This document shows positions 7,624 to 15,813 of a stretch of 64,000 nucleotides of DNA, piece after piece (the stretch's first letter is position 1; each line of letters starts with the position of its first letter). The DNA is from Burkholderia sp. H160. GTDB lineage: Bacteria; Pseudomonadota; Gammaproteobacteria; Burkholderiales; Burkholderiaceae. Under the pieces are notes generated by a model. That model ran no database searches, was not told where the DNA came from, and worked only from the letters and a program-made list of their open reading frames with translations. The stretch spans positions 1 to 64,000 of the forward strand of contig ABYL01000004.1 of assembly GCA_000173575.1 (NCBI GenBank). Direction: 5' to 3'. Position numbers and translations under genes: made by a program.

Positions 7624-10274
7624 CACGCGCTCTTCCTCAGGAGGTGTTCCGTATCAGCGGCCGACACGCCGAGCAGCCGCTCCTGCAGCGCGGTGTCGGC
7701 CGCAAGCTCCGACGCGCTGCCGCCGAACGCGACGGCACCGTTCACGAGCACATAGGCGCGGTCCGCCGAAGCGAGCACCGAATCCGCCTGGTGCTCCACG
7801 ATCACGAGACTGGCTCGCGACGTCAGCTTCATGACGGCTTGCCGGACCTCGTGCACGACCGCCGGTGCGAGCCCTTCGAACGGCTCGTCTAGCAGAATCA
7901 GCCTGCTCGGCACCATCAGCGCACGGGCGATCGCCACCATCTGCCGCTCGCCGCCGGACAGGCTCGCGCCTTGCGAACGCATCAGGACGCGCAGCTTCGG
8001 AAACAGCTCGCAGATTTCATCGAGCGGCGCACCGCCCGCACGCGCGCCGATCTTCAGGTTGTCCTGCACCGTGAGGTTCGGGAACAGCCGCCGCCCTTCG
8101 GGCACGAGCGAGATGCCGAGCCGGTTGATGAGGTCTGGACGCATCGACGTGACGTCGTTGCCGTCGAACGTCACACGGCCGCTCGCCGCATGTAGCGTTC
8201 CCGTGATCGTGCGCAGCAGGGTCGTCTTGCCTACGCCATTGCGGCCGAGCAGCGCGACGACTTCTCCCGGATAGATTTTCAGATCGACGCCTTCGAGTAC
8301 GGTGCCGCCGCCGTAGCCTGCCCTCACCTGCTCGAGCTCCAGCAGTGGGCGCCCCGTGGGCTCTACGGCTACTCGCGCGCGCGCCGTGCCGGCATGCGCT
8401 GAGTCCACCAGCGCGATGCCGCTGGCCGCAGCCTGCTCGTCTTTCTCCTTACTCTTGTCCGCCGTGCTGGAGTCACCGAGATACGCGCTGATCACTTGAG
8501 GGTCGCGCGCCACGTCCGCCGGCAAACCATCGGCGATCAAGCGGCCCTGGTGCAGAACCGTGATGCGGTCCGACAGCGCGAGCACGCGATCGATGTCATG
8601 CTCGATCAGCAGCACCGCGTGCGAGTTCGCGAGGCGCCGGATCAACGCGGCGACGATCTTGCGGTCCGCTTCGGCGAGGCCGGCGAGCGGTTCGTCGAGC
8701 AGCAGCAACTTCGCGCTGGTCGCGAGTGTCATGGCGATTTCGAGCAAGCGCTTCTCGCCGTGCGACAGCTCCGCGCACAGGTCGGCGGCCCGGTCCGCGA
8801 GACCGACCGCTTCGAGCAGCGACCAGACACGTTCGTTCGCTTCGCCGTCCGCGTAGGCGTCGCGCCAGAAACCGCGCCACTGACGCCGCGCGGCCTGCAC
8901 GGCGACACGCACGTTTTCGAACGCGCTCAGGTTCGGAAACACGCTCAGGATCTGGAACGAGCGCGCGAGGCCAAGACGGGCGCGCTTGTGCGGCGTCAAA
9001 TGCGTGATGTCGCTGCCTTCGAAGACGATGCGGCCTTCGTCGGGCAGGATGAAACCCGTCAGGATGTTGAAGAACGTGGTCTTGCCCGCGCCGTTCGGCC
9101 CGATGAAGCTGTGCAGCTGATTGCGCTTGACGTCGAGCGAAATTTCGCTTTGCGTGACGATCGAGCCGAACCGCTTCGACAACTGCTGCACCGAGAGCAC
9201 GGCTTCGCCTTCGTCGCCACCTGCATCGGCTGGCCGGTACGGCACGATACGCGCTGGACGCGCGGGAATGCCATGACGCGTAAGCGTCCAGCGCGGGCGC
9301 TTGCCGAAGCGTTGCCAGAACCCCTGAATGCCTTCCGGCGACAGCAGCGCCATGATGATGATGACAGGCGCAAAGAACAGCCACCAGTTCTCGGTAATTG
9401 CGCTCAGTCGATCTTCGAGCACGATGAAAACCACCGCGCCCCACAGCGGGCCGAGGAACTGATGGATGCCGCCCAGCACGGCCATCAGCACCGGGTCACC
9501 GGCATGCGACCAGTTCAGGTTGTTGGCATACACACCCTGCAGCAGCAGTGCCATCAGACCGCCCGCTACACCGATCACGCCGCCCGCGATGATCAGTGCG
9601 ATCAGACGCGTCGTATAGACGTCGTAGCCAAGACTCGTCACGCGTTGCTCGTTGTCGCGCAGCGCCTGCATCAGCCGGCCGAACGGGGCATGCGCGATGC
9701 GCCAGAGCAGCCACGTCGCGGCAAGCACGACCACCAGCGTGAACGCGTGAAACGACAGCGCCGATGGAAACAGCGGACGCGCGACGTTCTGCATGCCGTT
9801 CTCGCCGCCCGTGACCGAAGTCCACTTGTACGCGATCTCGAATGCGATCTGCGAACACGCCAGTGTCAGCAGCGAAAAATAGAGGCCCTTGCGACGCAGG
9901 ATCAGCGCGCCGATCACGAGCGCGAGCAGCAGGGAAAAGCCCATGCCGATTAGCACGCCCGTGATCTCGTTGCCGCCCCAGGCCGCGGACGCGATCGCCA
10001 ACGCATAGCTTGCGCAGCCGAAGAAGAACGAGGCGCCGAACGGCACGAGGCCGAGATAGCCGATCAGGAAATTGGTGCCCGCCGCATAAAGCGTATAGAT
10101 CGCGATCTGCGTGATACGGTCGATCGGCAGGCCGATGGCCAGCGCGAGAGCGGAGCCGGCGATCAGCACCAAGGCCATCACGATGACCGGATTGCGCCAC
10201 GGGCGCAGCGTGTTGCGCACGCGCGCGTTGGGCTGCGCGGCGCCGGAAACAGTCGTATTCGTGCGCATGTTCAT
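7623..10274 (-). CDS. Branched-chain-amino-acid-type ABC transporter, LivM permease-LivG ATPase-LivF ATPase in one polypeptide
   Basis: One uninterrupted frame encodes 883 residues that are normally three proteins. Residues 1 to about 350 are a LivM-type permease with many hydrophobic helices. A linker leads to a LivG-type ATPase with Walker A GPNGAGKTT at about residue 392, signature LSHGEKR and Walker B LLLLDEP. A second charged linker (SSTADKSKEKDEQ) leads to a LivF-type ATPase with Walker A GRNGVGKTT at about residue 677, signature LSGGERQ and Walker B LILLDEP. I placed the start at ATG 10274, which overlaps the LivH stop by four bases (ATGA). The open frame continues about 80 codons further upstream, but that segment lies inside livH and looks non-coding. 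LivM-LivG fusions are known; the triple fusion is less usual. Confidence 0.92.
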   Translation of the reverse strand: MNMRTNTTVSGAAQPNARVRNTLRPWRNPVIVMALVLIAGSALALAIGLPIDRITQIAIYTLYAAGTNFLIGYLGLVPFGASFFFGCASYALAIASAAWGGNEITGVLIGMGFSLLLALVIGALILRRKGLYFSLLTLACSQIAFEIAYKWTSVTGGENGMQNVARPLFPSALSFHAFTLVVVLAATWLLWRIAHAPFGRLMQALRDNEQRVTSLGYDVYTTRLIALIIAGGVIGVAGGLMALLLQGVYANNLNWSHAGDPVLMAVLGGIHQFLGPLWGAVVFIVLEDRLSAITENWWLFFAPVIIIMALLSPEGIQGFWQRFGKRPRWTLTRHGIPARPARIVPYRPADAGGDEGEAVLSVQQLSKRFGSIVTQSEISLDVKRNQLHSFIGPNGAGKTTFFNILTGFILPDEGRIVFEGSDITHLTPHKRARLGLARSFQILSVFPNLSAFENVRVAVQAARRQWRGFWRDAYADGEANERVWSLLEAVGLADRAADLCAELSHGEKRLLEIAMTLATSAKLLLLDEPLAGLAEADRKIVAALIRRLANSHAVLLIEHDIDRVLALSDRITVLHQGRLIADGLPADVARDPQVISAYLGDSSTADKSKEKDEQAAASGIALVDSAHAGTARARVAVEPTGRPLLELEQVRAGYGGGTVLEGVDLKIYPGEVVALLGRNGVGKTTLLRTITGTLHAASGRVTFDGNDVTSMRPDLINRLGISLVPEGRRLFPNLTVQDNLKIGARAGGAPLDEICELFPKLRVLMRSQGASLSGGERQMVAIARALMVPSRLILLDEPFEGLAPAVVHEVRQAVMKLTSRASLVIVEHQADSVLASADRAYVLVNGAVAFGGSASELAADTALQERLLGVSAADTEHLLRKSA

Positions 10275-11140
10275 TCGAAGCGCTCCCAATGTTCTCCAAA
10301 CAACCCGCGTGGACGCAGCAGCATGACGACGAACATCAGCGCATACATCGACGCCGCCGCCGCATCCGCCTGGAACTGAATCGTCAGCGACATCACGACA
10401 CCAACCGCCAGTCCGGCGACGACAGCACCGGCAAACGAACCGAGACCGCCGATCGCGACGACGACGAACGCCGGCATGATCGCGTTCTGCGACATCGAAG
10501 GCGACACGGTCCACAACGGTGCGGCAAGCACGCCTGCGATCGCCGCGAGCGCGCAGCCGAGCCCGAATACGCCGGTCATCACTCGCGGCAGATTGATGCC
10601 GAGCAGTTCAACCATTTCCGGGTCGCGGCTGCCGGCGCGCAGGACACGCCCATACGGCGTCCACGCCAGAAATGCAGCGAGCGCGACCAATGTGCCGACC
10701 GTCGTGAACAGGACCGCTACGCGATATTTCGTGATGAGCAGCGGTCCCGCCTCGACGATGCCCGAAAGGAATTCGGGCGGATTGAACGGCTTTCCGTCGG
10801 CGCCCCAGAAGTAACGGATCAGCGCCTCGATCAGCAGCGAGAGCGCGAACGTCACGATCAGGCTGGAAAGAGGCTCCTTGCCGTACAGCCGCCGGATGAT
10901 CGTCACCTCGACGACCATGCCGATCACGCCGACGAGAATGGGGGCGAACAGCACCGCGGGCCAGCCGTACATCTGAAAGAGCTGGTACGCGACATAGGCC
11001 CCCAGTGCAAAGAAAGCGCCGTGTGCGAAGTTGATCACGCCCAGGAGACCGAACGTGATGGACAGGCCCACGGCGATCAGCACGTAGACAAAACCCAACA
11101 CGAGTCCGTTGGCCGATTGGGAAACGAGCATATCGAGCAT
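10271..11140 (-). CDS. livH: Branched-chain-amino-acid-type ABC transporter permease, LivH family
   Basis: The protein has 289 residues. It begins MLDMLVSQSANGLVLGFVYV and contains about eight hydrophobic segments, with the family motif GLSITFGLLGVINFAHG near residue 40. It pairs with the LivM domain to form the membrane channel of a HAAT-type importer. I chose ATG 11140 because AGGAG lies upstream and because the upstream open reading frame is arginine-rich and unlike a permease. The gene follows the binding protein gene by 31 bp and overlaps the LivM-LivG-LivF gene by four bases, so the transporter is one transcript. The imported compound need not be an amino acid: in soil betaproteobacteria this family also carries aromatic and other carboxylates. 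Confidence 0.93.
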   Translation of the reverse strand: MLDMLVSQSANGLVLGFVYVLIAVGLSITFGLLGVINFAHGAFFALGAYVAYQLFQMYGWPAVLFAPILVGVIGMVVEVTIIRRLYGKEPLSSLIVTFALSLLIEALIRYFWGADGKPFNPPEFLSGIVEAGPLLITKYRVAVLFTTVGTLVALAAFLAWTPYGRVLRAGSRDPEMVELLGINLPRVMTGVFGLGCALAAIAGVLAAPLWTVSPSMSQNAIMPAFVVVAIGGLGSFAGAVVAGLAVGVVMSLTIQFQADAAAASMYALMFVVMLLRPRGLFGEHWERFE

Positions 11141-11171
11141 GATGGCTCCTGGTTGGGCGATGGCGCGGCCG

Positions 11172-12404
11172 TCACAGCGCCGGCATCTTGCAGCCGATCT
11201 CCTGCTGGTTGCCGAACGCCTTTTCGGTCTCGGCCGCCGTGGTCGAGGTATCACGCATCACGTCGAAATAGTCGTATTTGTCGGTGATCTTCGACTTCAC
11301 CTTCACGACCACGGACGGGCGAATCAGCTGGTGATCCCACGGACGGTAGTAGACCGGCAAGGCGCCGTCGGTGTCCTTCCACTGTTCGAGCTCGGTGACG
11401 ATCGCTTTCGGGTCCGTCGACTTCGCCGCGGTGATCGATTCAAGCAGCGAGCGCATTGCGATCCAGCCCGACCATGACTTGTCCGAGGGGGGACGGCCGT
11501 ACTTCTTTTCGAAGTCGGCGGTGAACTTCTTCTCGACTTCGGGGTTCTTCGGGTTGTTGTAGTACCAGGGCTTCACGAAGATGCCGGTGGATGCCTGCGG
11601 CCCCACGTCCCAGAAGTCGGTGTCGGTCACCGCGACGGCCACGTACGGAATCTTGCCCGTCATCGCCATCTCGTTCCATTGCTTGAGGAAGTTCGAGAAG
11701 TCGCCGCCGACGAGGCCGCCCAGCACGGCATCGGGCTTCGCCTGGCGGATCTTGAGGATGTAGGAGCTGTAGTCGGCGGTATTGAGCGGCACTTCGTCGA
11801 CACCGACTTCCGTCATGCCGTCCTGCTTGAGCTGGCCGCGCGCGGCGCGCAGGATGTCCTGACCGAATGCATAGGATGGCGTAACGAAGTAGACCTTCTT
11901 GCCGCTCTGCGAAAGGTACGGCATCAGGCCCGCGATCTGCACCGGCACGGTCGCCTGGGTGCGGAACGTGTAGCGGCTGCACTCCTTGCCGGTGATCTCG
12001 CTCGCGGCGGCGCCGGGCAGGATTAGCGGAATCTTCTCGCGGTTGGCGACGCTCATCATCGCGAGCGCGGATGAGCTGTAGTTGCCGCCGACCACCGCGA
12101 CCACCTTGTTTTCACCGATCAGCTTCTGCATGTTCTGCTGCGCGACCTGAGGGTTTGCTTCGTCGAGCCAGACGAGTTCAATCGGCCTGCCCAGCACTTT
12201 CCCGCCGGCCTGCTCGACCGCCAGTTCGCTGCCGCGTTCGAGGAACTGGCCGATCGACGCACCGGGTCCCTGCTTCGAATAGAGCAGACCGATGCGCACC
12301 GGGTCGTTGCCCTGTGCGAATGCTGCGGCGCTGAATGCGAGACCTGTTGCGATGGCGAAGAGCGAACGAAACCCTACCCGCGCGCGCGGATTGCGGAAAT
12401 TCAT
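11172..12404 (-). CDS. ABC transporter substrate-binding protein, LivK/amide-binding type
   Basis: The 410-residue protein has a cleavable signal peptide ending AAFAQG (cut near residue 30). The type I periplasmic-binding fold follows, with VRIGLLYSKQGPGASIGQ, VVGGNYSSSALAMM and FVTPSYAFGQD. It delivers the ligand to the LivH-LivMGF transporter encoded immediately downstream. AAGGAGACAACC precedes the ATG. A 104 bp gap separates it from the ThDP-enzyme gene upstream. Family members bind amino acids, urea, amides or aromatic acids; the ligand here is unknown and probably equals the pathway substrate. The 31 bp spacer to livH argues for co-transcription. Confidence 0.93.
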   Translation of the reverse strand: MNFRNPRARVGFRSLFAIATGLAFSAAAFAQGNDPVRIGLLYSKQGPGASIGQFLERGSELAVEQAGGKVLGRPIELVWLDEANPQVAQQNMQKLIGENKVVAVVGGNYSSSALAMMSVANREKIPLILPGAAASEITGKECSRYTFRTQATVPVQIAGLMPYLSQSGKKVYFVTPSYAFGQDILRAARGQLKQDGMTEVGVDEVPLNTADYSSYILKIRQAKPDAVLGGLVGGDFSNFLKQWNEMAMTGKIPYVAVAVTDTDFWDVGPQASTGIFVKPWYYNNPKNPEVEKKFTADFEKKYGRPPSDKSWSGWIAMRSLLESITAAKSTDPKAIVTELEQWKDTDGALPVYYRPWDHQLIRPSVVVKVKSKITDKYDYFDVMRDTSTTAAETEKAFGNQQEIGCKMPAL

Positions 12405-12508
12405 GGTTGTCTCCTTGTTTTATGATGGTTCGCCCGCCATTCGGTGCTGCGCGGGCGCCCGGGTACTTCCCTGCTGCTGCGATGCAGTGCTTGCGTCGTG
12501 ATGGGCCG

Positions 12509-14287
12509 CTATGCGATGTAGGGTTTGCCGTAGACCGGCTCTTTGTACGGAATCGGCGGCAATTGCCAGGTTCCGGTCGAAGGCGGCCTGACCTCGGCGT
12601 CGACATGCACGTCGATGACACACGGTCGCCGGTTGCGAAGCGCCTGTTCGACCGCATTGCCAAGATCCTGGGGCCGCGTGACGGTCACCCCGTCCGCACC
12701 GCAGGCACGCGCCCACGCCGCGAAATCCGGGTTGTAGCGCTCACCCGATTGCCCCTTATAGAAAGCGGTGCCGATCTCGCGGCCGTCGAACAGGCCGTAC
12801 TGCAGATCGCGAATCGCGCCCCACGCGAAGTTGTTCCAGATGATCCAGACGACCGGCAGCTCGTATTCGACCGCCGTGCACAGCACATACGGCGTCATCG
12901 TGAAGCCGCCGTCGCCCACCACCGCGACACACGGGCGGTCAGGCGCCGCAAGCTGCGCGCCGAGGATGCCGCACACGCCGAAGCCCATCGACGAATAGCC
13001 CCAGCTGTTCAGCATGCTTTGCGCGCGCTGCGGCTTCCAGAACTGCATGAACCAGTTGTGATGGACGCCCGAATCGAGCGACAGGATCACGTCGTCGGGC
13101 AGGGTTTTCTGCAACGTGCCGACCACGAACTCGGGCCGCAGGGGGCTCGTCGAATCGCCGAAATGCGGGCTCACGAACGCTTCCCACTGGCGCACCCAGC
13201 CAAGCACTTCGTCGGCCCACGGCGCGTAGCGCTTCGCGTCGATCGCCGGGTGGCTGGGCAACGCGTTCAGCAATTGACGCGTAAACACCTTCGCGTCCGC
13301 GACGATGCCGATCGTCGCCGCATAGTTGCGGCCGAGCTCCGTTGGGTCGATATCGACGTGCACGAGCTTCGTCTTCGGGAAGTTCCAGGAGTAACCCGCA
13401 TGCCAGCTCGACGACGAGCGGTCGTCGAAGCGCGTGCCGATCGTAATCACGAGATCTGCGTGACGGCCCGCCTCGTTCGCCGCATAGGCGCCGTTGCGGC
13501 CGATGAAGCCGAGCGTCAGCGCGTCGTTCGCAGGCACGCAGCCCATGCCGTTCGGCGACGTGATGACAGGAATTTGCAGCGTCTGCTGCAGCTCGGTCAG
13601 CTCCGGGCCGGCCTCGGCCAGGGTCGCGCCGTGGCCGATGAACAGCACCGGCTTGCGCGCGTCGGCGAGCAGCTCCAGCACCGCGGCGACGTCCGCATCG
13701 CTGGCGCCGGGCCGTACCGGCCGCCCGAGTTGCGAAGCGGGCGGCAGCTCGACGTCAGCCTCTTCCTGGAACACGTTGTACGGGATGTCGAGGTTCACCG
13801 GACCCGGGCGGCCCGTCACCATCGTGTCCATGGCCTGGCGCAGCGCGAGCGGCAGCATGTCGACACGCGAAGGCTGGAAGGAGCGCTTGACGACCGGGCG
13901 CATCACCTGGGCGAAGTCGGCCTGGTTGTGGCGGTAGAGCTCCTGAAAAGGCCCGCGATTATGCTGCGAAGTCGGCACGTTGGCCGTGATCGCCATGAAC
14001 GCCGACGAGTCCGACAAGGCGGTGGCGAGCGACATCACCATGTTCGCCGAGCCTGGGCCGGTAGACGTGAGCGTTGCCACCGGTTTGTGTTTGACGCGGA
14101 AATACGCGTCGGCCATGTGTCCCGCGCATTGCTCGTGGCGCGGCGAGATCAGCTTCAGCGAGTCGCGTACGTCGTACAGCGCATCAAGGATACCCACATT
14201 GCCGTGCCCGCAGATTCCGAACACATAGGGCACCTTTTCCTTGATCAGCGTCTCCGCGATCAGTTGACCGCCTTTCATCATCGGCAT
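12509..14287 (-). CDS. Thiamine-diphosphate-dependent enzyme, acetolactate synthase-like
   Basis: This 592-residue protein has the three-domain architecture of the POX/AHAS family. The N-terminal Pyr domain contains the activating Glu52 (SPRHEQCAGHMADAY). The central domain includes VLFIGHGATLAEAG. The C-terminal PP domain has GDGGFTM at about 458-464, with the partner Asn pair (IIWNNFAWG) about 28 residues later. These are the magnesium-ThDP ligands. Family reactions include decarboxylation, carboligation and hydrolytic C-C cleavage of 1,2-diketones, as in IolD and cyclohexane-1,2-dione hydrolase. An aldehyde dehydrogenase gene ends 13 bp upstream, so an aldehyde product is plausible. A biosynthetic AHAS role is unlikely because no regulatory subunit gene is present. 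Confidence 0.88.
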   Translation of the reverse strand: MPMMKGGQLIAETLIKEKVPYVFGICGHGNVGILDALYDVRDSLKLISPRHEQCAGHMADAYFRVKHKPVATLTSTGPGSANMVMSLATALSDSSAFMAITANVPTSQHNRGPFQELYRHNQADFAQVMRPVVKRSFQPSRVDMLPLALRQAMDTMVTGRPGPVNLDIPYNVFQEEADVELPPASQLGRPVRPGASDADVAAVLELLADARKPVLFIGHGATLAEAGPELTELQQTLQIPVITSPNGMGCVPANDALTLGFIGRNGAYAANEAGRHADLVITIGTRFDDRSSSSWHAGYSWNFPKTKLVHVDIDPTELGRNYAATIGIVADAKVFTRQLLNALPSHPAIDAKRYAPWADEVLGWVRQWEAFVSPHFGDSTSPLRPEFVVGTLQKTLPDDVILSLDSGVHHNWFMQFWKPQRAQSMLNSWGYSSMGFGVCGILGAQLAAPDRPCVAVVGDGGFTMTPYVLCTAVEYELPVVWIIWNNFAWGAIRDLQYGLFDGREIGTAFYKGQSGERYNPDFAAWARACGADGVTVTRPQDLGNAVEQALRNRRPCVIDVHVDAEVRPPSTGTWQLPPIPYKEPVYGKPYIA

Positions 14288-14300
14288 TGCATCGTCCCCT

Positions 14301-15737
14301 TCATGTACTCAGCGTAATCAAACGTTCTTCGCTCATCTCTCGCACAGCAAAGTGCGGGCCTTCCCTGCCGAAACCTGAATCCTTGCTGCCGCCGTAGGGC
14401 ATCAGATCGACGCGCGAGCTCGAAGTCTCGTTGATGTGCACGCCGCCGACCTGCAGCCGGCGCGCGGCCTTCAATGCCGCGTCGAGGCGGTTCGTGAAGA
14501 GCCCAGTGGCGAGACCGTATGGCGTCGCATTGACGAGGTCGATAGCCTCGTCGAGCGTGTCGAACGGCACCAGCGACATCACCGGTCCAAATACCTCCTT
14601 GCAACTGATCGGCGTGTCCGGATCGACGTCGGCGAGCAGCGTCGGCGGCACCAGCGCGCCTTTGCGCGCACCGCCCACCAGCCGGCGCGCACCGCGGCAC
14701 ACCGCCTCGTCGATCCAGCGCTCGATGCGCTCGGCCGCCGCGACGCTGATCACCGGGCCGACCAGTGTGGACGGCTCGCTCGGGTCGCCGTAGCGCAGTT
14801 CGTCGACCAGTGCGCTCAGTCTCGCTTCGACTTCGCCAATCCGGCTGCGATGCACGAGCAGGTTCTGGATCGACGTGCAGACCTGACCCGCCTTGCGATA
14901 GCTCGCCGCGACGATTTTCGGCAGCGCCTGATCGAGGTTCGCGTCGTCGTCAACGATGGTAAACGCGATGCTGCCGAGTTCCATCTGCGTGCGGCGCAGC
15001 CCCGCGCGCTGCTGGATCGAGCGCCCGACCTCGGTGCTGCCCGTGAACGCGAAAAAGCGCACCGCCGGTTCGTCGATCAGCCAGCCGGCCACATCCGCGC
15101 CGCCGTGCACGACATTGATGAGCCCCGGCGGCAAGCCCGCTTCGAGCAGGCACGACGCCATCATGTTCGCGATGGCGGGCGTGTGAGTAGATGGCTTGAG
15201 CACGACGGCATTGCCTGCGGCGAGCGCCGGCGCCACCTTGTGCGCGACCGTGTTCAGCGGCGCGTTGAACGGCGTGATCGCGCAGATCACGCCGAGCGGT
15301 ACGCGCATTGTGAAGCCGAGCCGGCCGGCTTGTTGAGGTGCGCCGTCGAGCGGCACCATCTCGCCGGCGAGCCGGCGCGCCTCTTCGGCGGAGAGCCGGA
15401 AGGTTTGCAGGCAGCGCCGGATTTCGCCTTGCGCGTCCGTGAGCGTAAACCCGCCCTCGGTCTGCAAGGCGGTAACGAGCTTCGGCGTTTCGAGTTCGAG
15501 AATCGCGGCGGTGCGCTCGAGCACGGCGCCGCGCTCGTGCGGGGTCAGCGTCGATGCTTCGAACGCGCGTTGCGCCGCGGCTACGGCGGCGCGCGCCTGC
15601 TCATGAGACGCCACGTGCAGCCTTGCGCAGGGCGTGAGACGGTATTTGTCGAGGACCGCCATCTGGTCGCCGCCATCGGTCCATTGGCCGTCGATCAGCA
15701 GTCGTACTTCGGATAGCGTGGTGGGTGATTCAATCAT
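14301..15737 (-). CDS. NAD(P)-dependent aldehyde dehydrogenase
   Basis: The protein is 478 residues from the ATG at 15737, which has GGAG nine bases upstream; an earlier in-frame start would add 18 residues without support. It shows the ALDH cofactor region (ITPFNAPLNTVAHKVAPAL), FTGSTEVG, the general base segment QMELGSIAF, and the nucleophile Cys at about 287 (GQVCTSIQN). The C-terminal GGSKDSGFGREGP is diagnostic. It should oxidise an aldehyde to an acid. The gene precedes the ThDP enzyme gene by 13 bp, so the two steps are probably consecutive. Size and motifs suggest relatives such as lactaldehyde, phenylacetaldehyde or semialdehyde dehydrogenases, but the substrate is not determinable here. 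Confidence 0.92.
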   Translation of the reverse strand: MIESPTTLSEVRLLIDGQWTDGGDQMAVLDKYRLTPCARLHVASHEQARAAVAAAQRAFEASTLTPHERGAVLERTAAILELETPKLVTALQTEGGFTLTDAQGEIRRCLQTFRLSAEEARRLAGEMVPLDGAPQQAGRLGFTMRVPLGVICAITPFNAPLNTVAHKVAPALAAGNAVVLKPSTHTPAIANMMASCLLEAGLPPGLINVVHGGADVAGWLIDEPAVRFFAFTGSTEVGRSIQQRAGLRRTQMELGSIAFTIVDDDANLDQALPKIVAASYRKAGQVCTSIQNLLVHRSRIGEVEARLSALVDELRYGDPSEPSTLVGPVISVAAAERIERWIDEAVCRGARRLVGGARKGALVPPTLLADVDPDTPISCKEVFGPVMSLVPFDTLDEAIDLVNATPYGLATGLFTNRLDAALKAARRLQVGGVHINETSSSRVDLMPYGGSKDSGFGREGPHFAVREMSEERLITLST

Positions 15738-15813
15738 CGAATTGAACTCCGTGCGATAGGGCCCAGTGTAGGTCCGTGTTTTGGCGAGCAAAACTATTGA
15801 TTTCCGAGAACCC

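Noticed and set aside
8496-9953. A 485-codon open frame opposite the transporter fusion
   Set aside because: It is antisense to a protein with complete ABC motifs, is rich in Arg, His and Gln, and shows no domain. Long antisense frames are expected in GC-rich DNA.
10275-10514. Eighty extra codons upstream of the LivM-LivG-LivF start
   Set aside because: They lie within livH, are Arg- and Cys-rich and contain no membrane helix. The ATGA overlap at 10271-10274 gives a normal coupled start.
12335-14317. A 660-codon open frame opposite the ThDP-enzyme gene
   Set aside because: It has no signal, domain or ribosome-binding site and mirrors a well-supported gene.
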